A stretch of 64,000 nt of DNA, taken from the NCBI GenBank assembly GCA_015956445.1, contig WIUZ02000006.1:2165001-2229000 (forward strand), read 5' to 3'. Of the stretch, positions 56,992-64,000 are shown piece after piece. The position numbers were made by a program, and so were the translations under genes. The notes under the pieces are model-generated. The model saw nothing but the letters and a program-made list of their open reading frames with translations, had not been told where the DNA came from and ran no database searches. Each line of letters starts with the position of its first letter. The stretch's first letter is position 1. This stretch comes from Thelephora terrestris (lineage: Eukaryota > Basidiomycota > Agaricomycetes > Thelephorales > Thelephoraceae).

Positions 56992-59900
56992 TTAGTCACG
57001 GCCAACCCAGTCAGCGCTTCGTAACGTGAGCTCGATTGAGTTGTCCACCGTCCAGAACAAACGCTCGATGGCGCTTCTATTGCTCCAACTCTTTTGGTCT
57101 CGGAGAACCATAGCCTGATCAGGTTGGAGCAGTCAGTAAACCAGACGGACAAGCGGCGAGACGAAAATCGCACCTGTTGAGCACCAAAGTTCCTCTGGTC
57201 ATGAGCAAAGACCTCGGGGTTATCTTCCAGCGCTTCTGACAACAGCTGCATGTCCGCCATCATCGCCTGCAACGCCCTCATCGCAGTAAACTGTAAGATC
57301 TCCTTTCGGTTCCTACCGCCTCCTGATACGCTGATGCTGCCACCCCCAGGTAACGTACTCCCAATATTCTGGACGACGGTGTGTAAGATCCTCCTGGTCT
57401 CCACCAAAATTTTCTGCGCTTGCTGGTGGTTCTTTCTTGACACAAGAACCAAGGCGCGGGTGATCATGTCCGAGGTGAGCAGCTCCATCCTCCTCCTGAC
57501 GATGTCCGGGTCGGAGCCTGGCGGAGCGGGTGAACGTGTCCGTGGAGGCACAAGGGTGACGGTGAGCAGCACTGGGTGAGTCAATCTCGTGACGTGCCTT
57601 CCAGCCGAAGGGTCGTAAAACGATCCGTCGACCTCGAACACGGGTACCTCGTCAATCATCCTATCCATCATCCCATCGACAAGGTCAGGACCGTCTCCGT
57701 TCAGCAAGGCATCGAGTCCCATGCGTTGATTGAACTGGTCGGTCGCATTCAGCGTTCGCCTCTTGCCGCCCAATCGTCCCACGAGATCAGCGGTAACGTC
57801 GGTATTGTCAAGTTCCAATTCAACGAGCATCTCCTTCCTCTCTCCATATCTTAGCTCGCCCACCTCGACATCGACATCTCGACCGTCAGAGTGTAGGATC
57901 GAAGTCGGGCCTCCCGAGAGTTTCCTGATCTTGAACTGTTGGCCATCAACTATCTTCAAGTGGAGTTTCATGTCCCTTAGCGCGATCGACATCATCCCAC
58001 CCACGCAGCCGGCGATGCAACCCTGCAGGTCATACCAATCCTTGACGAACGTGTATGTCCCTGAAGTGTGATTAGAAATCAACCAGAGCGAGGCGGGATC
58101 GTGTGACCGCCCATAACCGAAAGCGTGGATGGGAATACTCGCGGCCTCAGCTCGCGCCAAGACAAGGTCCATCTGCGCCCTGCGGGTGGTATCCGCTGTA
58201 TCGCTGATCAAAATCATGCCTGAAATGGGATTCTTCGCCTTGCGTTGAAGGACGACATCAAGACCTAGTCGACAGATGATCAGTGAAACACATCTTACGT
58301 CAAAGATGTGACCTACCATGGTTCACAGCCGTAACTACATCAGTTTTCTCGTCTTGAGAACCCCGAACCAGGAATTCGTCGTGATCAGGATCACGTCTGG
58401 CCCCTATCTCGTCGACAAATTTGTTGAGACGAGCTCGGCTGATGGGCTTGCCAACGTTAAGGAACGGCGTTTTGCGGACTTTACCGCCGACGCCAACTTC
58501 GAATGTTACCAAACTTAATCGATCCTTCGGAGAGAGGGACGCGATAACAAAGTCGAGTGAAGTCTTGATAACACGGTACTTGAGGTTCGCAACGCTGGCA
58601 GCGACGTGAGGTGGAGGGATGGAAATGACGAGAATGAGGTCCAACGGGGGGTGAGCGAGGGGGATGAGCGAGTTGGATGGACCGCTTGGGATGTGCGGTG
58701 TGACCAAAGGTACGGGCATGGGCGTGCTGTATCTGGACGGTTCGTCGTCTTCTTCGAGAGTTGCAAGGCGGTGTTGTTGGGCGTATTGAGCCTTGAGTGT
58801 CCTATCTAAGCCACCTATAGAGCCATGAGAAGCAGAAGAAGTTGTCGAACGGGAAGAAGGACCGCTAAGAATGCTATCTTCGTTACTGTAAGATGTGGTT
58901 CCAGTGCTTCCGCTGAGCATTCTTGCAGCCTTGCCATTGCCACCAAACTCTTCCAAAGCGGCAGCATCCCTGGGGGACGGTTGTCTGGGCGAGACGAATC
59001 CATTGTTTTGTTGTTGAAACGCGGTAACGAGTCTCTGTATGTGGCTTTTCCAGGTCTCGAGGGAGGAACGCTCGCGGAAAATGAGAATGAACGAATCCAA
59101 TCGCTCGTCTTCCATGTCGATCGTCAAGCTCATCTCACCCACGACCGAGGTGTCCGTCACGTGTTTAATGTGCCTGATGTAGATTCGACCCTTTAGGCGC
59201 AGGACGCCCTTCTGCGGACCAGCGTTTCCGCTGTTGAGGGAACCGTTATCGCCGACTCCAGCGTTTGATAAAAGCCGCCCCAGGCCGCGCTTCTTCTCCT
59301 CGACGACGCAGATGATAGCTTCCTTAAACAGGTAGACAAAGAAATCTCGAACGATCGCGTCCCGTCGAACAGAGAGGAGGTCGTACATCTGTAGAGGGCC
59401 AAGGCCAGAAATAGGGTGACCTTTCCAATCAATGATCCGAGCCCTAAGGTCCTCGGTGATGGCGTGGAAAGGCGATTCCTCCGAATGAGAGGCCGTATCA
59501 TCCCGGTATGGATCAACGAAGTTCTGGGAGTGCTCTTGCAGGGAAGAACTGGTGTATGTGGAGAGGCCCTGATTTGACCGGGAACGCTGCAAGCTATTAG
59601 CGGTGGCATATTGTGGCGGAGACTCCGGGCGGGGAGAACCTGGGGCACCGGATGATCGAGTGTCCAGTGTAGTAGGCTTGACAACGGGGAAAGTTTCGGC
59701 CATCCGGGGCCCCGGGGCGGAACCAGGAGGACGCTTCCCTGGCAGCTCGATGACAACGATGCATGTGAGGGGTTGACTCGGATCGCCCGTTCTAATGATC
59801 GTAGGGAACTCTGAGCGAACTTGGATGGACGGCGCGACGATATAACTGGAGCTTTGGCCGTCGTGTGACTTTACAGGTCCTGCGTGATCTATCGGATCGT

Positions 59901-60943
59901 CTTCGTTTGGGTCGTATGAACGTTGTGAGGTCATCTGGCTGCGATGGAAGGGGCGCATTGAAAGTAGAGTATCTCGCCCAGGGTACATACCGCCGTCGGT
60001 CGGATTGCCCATGCCAGTTAACGCGGCGAGCTCTGCGCGACTCTGTGAGTCGGGAAACGGATCACGAATAACAAAGAGGACATACTATTTGATTTTCCAC
60101 CGTCCCCATCCCCGACCTTCATCGGCCTCCTACACACACCACAAACACCGAGGTTGGTTTTCCTGATAACCCCAGTTCTAGAGGGACCGGGCGGGGGACC
60201 ATAGACAGCAGAAAAACAGGCCTGTGTGATGATGAGAAGGGTCAGCGCGCGAAAGGTTGAGAAGAAAAAGGAGGGGTACCTCGTGGAGCGCATGGCCGCA
60301 TTCGGGGACTATGTGCGGTTTCTCTCCCGGGAGCCTGAAGCTGAAACTGAGAGGTTCGAGGCAAACTGGGCACTCGGCTTCTTCTTCCGGGGGGTCTCTT
60401 GAGGACACGATTGGCATGCTGTGGGTATTGTGGAGGGGGAAAGGGTGGGAGTAGGTAGAAGTGATCTGGGAAGGGTCCGAGTGCTCTGTGTAATTGAGGG
60501 AGGGGACCGATGCAGAAGCGAGTGAGCCAAAGCCGAAGAGTGGAGGACCTCTGTTCTTCCTCTCTGCAGAGGAGAAGACAGATCTTATGGAGGAAGTGAT
60601 TGAAGGCACCTTTGGAACCGGGCGAGGGGAGGTATATGCGGATGGCGGTAAAGACGGTCGTGGCCGAAACAGTTGTTTCTCCGGTTCGTCAACTTGTTTC
60701 TTGAACATCCAATTAGATCCTGATGGAACAACGACCACCGAGTCCGTCGGAAGGTCAGGTTCTCGCTCTTGGCCAACGTGGTCGTCGTCGTCGTCCGCAA
60801 CTTACTGCAAGACGAATTGGGTCGCAGACAATTTGAGAACACTGGGGAGGCAACCGGTAATTACTGCACAGACCTTCGACGTCGCCCGGCTCAAGCACAC
60901 GCACTGAATCCACTCCTTCGGTCTCGGCACTTCCTTTAGTCAT
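56992..60943 (-). CDS. RING-PH-VWA scaffold protein, Ste5/Far1-like architecture
   Basis: About six exons on the minus strand, start ATG 60943 (MTKGSAETEGVDSVRVLEPG), stop 56994-56992, near 1,150 aa. Domains in order: RING-H2 (ECPVCLEPLSFSFR...PECGHALHEACF...GVCGVCRRPM), formed across an intron; a PH-like domain (MYDLLSVRRDAIVRDFFVYL, KGVLRLKGRIYIRHIKHV, DSFILIFRERSSLETWKSHI); a VWA domain (LDLILVISIPPPHVAASVAN, DRLSLVTFE, MILISDTADT, IPIHAFGYG). A C-terminal helical part ends SADWVGRD. RING-H2, PH and VWA in this order is the plan of yeast Ste5 and of the wider Far1/Ste5-type proteins, which hold pheromone MAP-kinase parts and Gbeta-gamma at the membrane. The role here is inference from architecture. 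Long Ser/Pro-rich linkers separate the domains. Confidence 0.78.
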
Positions 60944-61287
60944 CTCTAGCGACGATCAGCATGCAAATAAAAAACAACCTGTCTCGGCCAATTTCACACT
61001 CGCTCAAGCGAATACAAATGGAGAAAACCCGCCGAGAATCGGAAGCTGCGCGCTTTGGAATTTGGCCCCGGATATCACCCACAATCACCCAGGGATCGTC
61101 GTCACTTGGGTCAATGTTTATCACAAGTGTATTACCGTATCATATACTCTATCGGTTCCGTACCCAGCAAAAGAACAAGAAATAGGAAAAAAAGTACACA
61201 AAGCGGTAGAGAACAATGGGTGCGAACCTCTCCGTGCATGTAAACCCCGCAATTCACCGCTGCCTGGTAGCCCGCAACTGAATCAAT
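60944..61287. other. Spacer between acetyl-CoA carboxylase and scaffold genes
   Basis: Both flanking genes read to the left, so this is the 3' region of the carboxylase and the promoter of the scaffold gene. No gene seen. Confidence 0.35.
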
Positions 61288-64000
61288 TCACTCGCGACTG
61301 AGTGCGGACATCAACGATGACTTGATGTCTTCTCCGAGACCCGATATCAATCTCGTCAGGCCATCGACGGCGACCTGTTTGTCCTCCTCCGCCAAAGCCA
61401 GCAACTTGCTCATGAGGTGTTCACCCTTCAGCCTTGAGAACGTCTGCTTGAGATCCACCGCCTCGTATGCCTCTGCGACTGCTTGTGGCGAAGCCCCAGA
61501 GTCTAGAGACAACGACCCTTCTAGGATCTCACGTCGCTGATCGTAAGTGAGACTCGGGTCGGCCTCAGCCAGTCTTGCCAACGCGGTGGACCGAGCGACT
61601 CGAGCACGAACAGCCCAGTAAAAGTAACGACGAGCATTTGTCCACTCCATCCGTTTGGCGCATCCTTTCGCTTCCATCCGCCCTGTACGACTAGAGGCGC
61701 CCGGTGATCAATGATGTCATCAAACATGCTAAAACCGAAAGAAAAAAAAACACGCACTCATGGAGATCCGCGTACAACAACACTGCCTGCTTGTAGGAAG
61801 GCTCCAGATGCTTTTCTCTGGTGGCCAACTTCTCGACTGCGGCCGCCCGCTCTTCGGCAGTTTTCGACTGGTCTACACTCTCCTTCTTCAGAGTTGCGAA
61901 CACGGGATCCAACCTTTCCATCAGCTTCAGGATCTTATCCCTCCTCATCTTGATCTCGACAATACCCTCCGGCTCCAAAACACCCGCACGAGCTTCAACG
62001 TCAGCGTACATCTCCATCTGCTCCGCGTTGATCGACGGATCCAAGACCACCCAGGCACCACCTCGGAGCTCTCCATTCGGTACAATGTACACGAAAACGG
62101 GTTGCTTATAAGAGGAGAGGCCATCGACAATCTTTGAACCCTGCTTCAACACCTCGTCGTACATGTCCTGTTGACCACCGGAGAACCCACGCCAGTTCGC
62201 GAAGATAACGAGTGGAAGTCCCTCACGGTTGAAGTCGAAGATCGCCTGAGCCGTCTTGTACGCAGAATTGGGGTACCACACCTGACCGGCCTCCATGGTC
62301 TTCTGCTCGAAGGAAGTCGGGTTGGCGGGATCGGCGGGAACTACCCGTTCAATCGTCCTCGTCTCTACAGAAATGACACCGATCGGAATGCCCCCGAGCC
62401 TTGCGCGACCAACCACCACGGTCTGGGCCCATCCGCTTAGCGTTTCCTGGAAAGAGCCTTTGTCAAAGAAACCTGATTGCCATTCGGACGTCGCTTCGTC
62501 GGTCTTCCCGGTAATGAACCAACGGGGATCATAAGGTCCTTTGGGCGGCTTGTATCCGATTTCGCGATCCCAGGGGTCGGTGGTGTCGAGGATGGGCAGA
62601 GGCTGTCCCTTGACTGCTGGAATGTATGACAGCCATTGCAAAATGTGTTGAGCACCTTCGAGATCACTGCCGGCGGTCAAGTGTGAGACTCCATTCTTGT
62701 GCATTATCTGGGTGCCTCCGAGCTGCAGGTTCGAAGTGTAAACTTCTCGACCGAGGACTTTGTTAAGGGCAGGAGCGCCCGTAAGGATGATGGGCTGGCC
62801 TTCCACCTGTACGGCACGCTCTCCCAAACGGACGAGGTAAGCGCCGATACCGACCGAACGGGCTGTGACGAGTGTGATGGTGAAGATGTCGTCGTAAGCA
62901 CGAGAGGTCTCGCCAGCGATGAGTCCAGAACCCTTGAGACACTCCACACCGAGACCATCCTCCAGTCCGATAACGTCTGTGATCTTGTGACGCAACTCGC
63001 CGTCTTCTTCGATATCTTCCACGCGCACAGATCCTTCCGCCTTCTCCTGCAACTTGAGCCAGTTCTCGTGGGTGAGGTAGAGATACTTGAACCCTTTCTC
63101 TGGTGCATCTGGGACGTTCCACGCGATAGAGAATAAGCCTACCGCCTCTTCAGCAAGACCGATACGAGCGCCAGAGTTGGCTGAGAGGTAGATCCTCGGC
63201 ATGCCGCGTTCGCGGGCGTACTGTGTGGCGAGGTAAAAGAAGTTATCCTCGGCAGGGCCGAAGGAACCGATCTTGTAGGTGATGTCGTTTGCGATGACCA
63301 CAACGCTGCGCCCATTGGGATATTCCGGTGTCTTCATGTCGAATACCCAGCCGACCATGCCGAATGTGTTGATGCCTGGAGCCCTGTCGACTTCAGCTAG
63401 TTGGTCGTTCTCGTCCAACACGAGTTCCCTTGTCTCCATGAATTTCTTTGGTGGGCTGAGCGATGGGTTGAGAGAACGAGCTTTCGCCCATACGTTCTGG
63501 AGGGCCTTGGAGAATAGGTCTGGGAAATCGTAGGCGTAGGTTGTTCCGATCAAGTGAGCTTGGTAACGTTTTGGCTGGAGGGATTCCTTGGTAGAGTACG
63601 ACTGGTGGACAGATTGGAGGTGCAAGGGACCCTTCTCGCCGATTGACTTGAGGATCGTTATTCCCTTGTCGGTCTGGATCTCCTGATAGCCATGGAAGTT
63701 GACAATGAACCCGGAGACGTTCTCAATGACACATCGAATGGGGATCACGTTGCCCTCCTCGTCCTCCAACACGAGTCGAATCTCAGATCCAGTGACGTGC
63801 AATCGCCACAACCTCTTCCCGTGACGTTCGATGAAGCCAGAAATGGCCTCCAAAACATCGGAGTATGTCACCTGGAGATTGTAAATGAAGTTGATGAAGA
63901 TGTGGTTACAATCAGCGCTACGGTGTTTGGGGCTCACGACCTCCAATGAGTCGAGAATGGATGTGACGAGGCGGTCGGTTTCGGAGATGAGGTACTTGGC
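61288..64000 (-). CDS. ACC1: Acetyl-CoA carboxylase, C-terminal part (runs off the window)
   Basis: Makes malonyl-CoA, the first step of fatty acid synthesis, in the cytosol. Only the last 880 or so residues are here: the end of the central region and the whole carboxyltransferase part. The N-subdomain has GMVGWVFDMKTPEYPNGRSV, FLATQYARERGMPRIYLSAN (seen as FYLATQYARERGMPR) and SGARIGLAEE. Further on come SGLIAGETSRAYDDIFTITL, GRSVGIGAYLVRLGER-like wording and QPIILTGAPALNKVLGREVY. The C-subdomain has FDKGSFQETLSGWAQTVVVG, GVISVETRT and FANWRGFSGGQQDMYDEVLK, then GELRGGAWVVLDPSIN. One intron near the end (about 61765-61698) joins YADLHD to RTGRMEAKGCAK. The stop is at 61288. Biotin carboxylase and biotin carrier domains would lie beyond 64000. 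Confidence 0.93.

Noticed and set aside
62699-63136. Plus-strand frames opposite acetyl-CoA carboxylase
   Set aside because: Shadow of the highly conserved carboxyltransferase frame.

Overview
The window looks like nuclear DNA of an Agaricomycete (mushroom-forming basidiomycete). Genes are dense and carry many short introns (about 45-70 nt, GT..AG). The best-recognised proteins are basidiomycete-like: NACHT-WD40 proteins, F-box/LRR-like proteins, a Zds1-type protein and a RING-PH-VWA scaffold. All identifications come from reading the sequence; no database search was run.

Layout. (1) 1-10374 is a repeat nest. It holds the 3' part of a Ty1/copia element with one LTR (to 5062). Directly next to it is a non-autonomous inverted-repeat DNA element (5063-6324) that has picked up a piece of a cupin gene. 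Then come a spliced gene of unknown function (6794-7878), a 23-unit-length arm repeat, a 22-bp minisatellite (8965-9083) and purine-rich, LTR-like sequence. (2) 10367-21812 holds two paralogous NACHT-WD40 (NLR-like) genes pointing away from each other. The minus-strand copy has lost its C-terminus at the edge of the repeat nest and has a changed P-loop. Between them lie a RING/coiled-coil gene and a fragment of the aspartate carbamoyltransferase domain of the pyrimidine gene. (3) 23.6-47.6 kb is a conserved housekeeping block: ZNHIT2-like zinc finger protein, a ZIP zinc transporter, a candidate small secreted peptide, SFH5 lipid-transfer protein, an EXPERA/TMEM97 protein, glycerol kinase, a WDR7-like protein, a Zds1-like protein, a dynactin p22/p24-like subunit, a ZIP9-like transporter and a mitochondrial K+/H+ exchange-related protein. 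(4) 47.7-52.8 kb is a tandem duplication carrying two F-box genes. (5) 55.7-64 kb has a cupin protein, a RING-PH-VWA protein with the domain order of yeast Ste5/Far1, and the carboxyltransferase end of acetyl-CoA carboxylase, which runs off the window.

The region is two-paced: the left 22 kb is dynamic (transposons, gene-fragment capture, NLR duplication), the rest mostly stable. The most interesting points are the divergent NLR pair with the RING gene and the chimeric ATCase fragment, the TIR element with its captured cupin piece, the tiny secreted peptide at 28.7 kb, and the Ste5/Far1-like scaffold.
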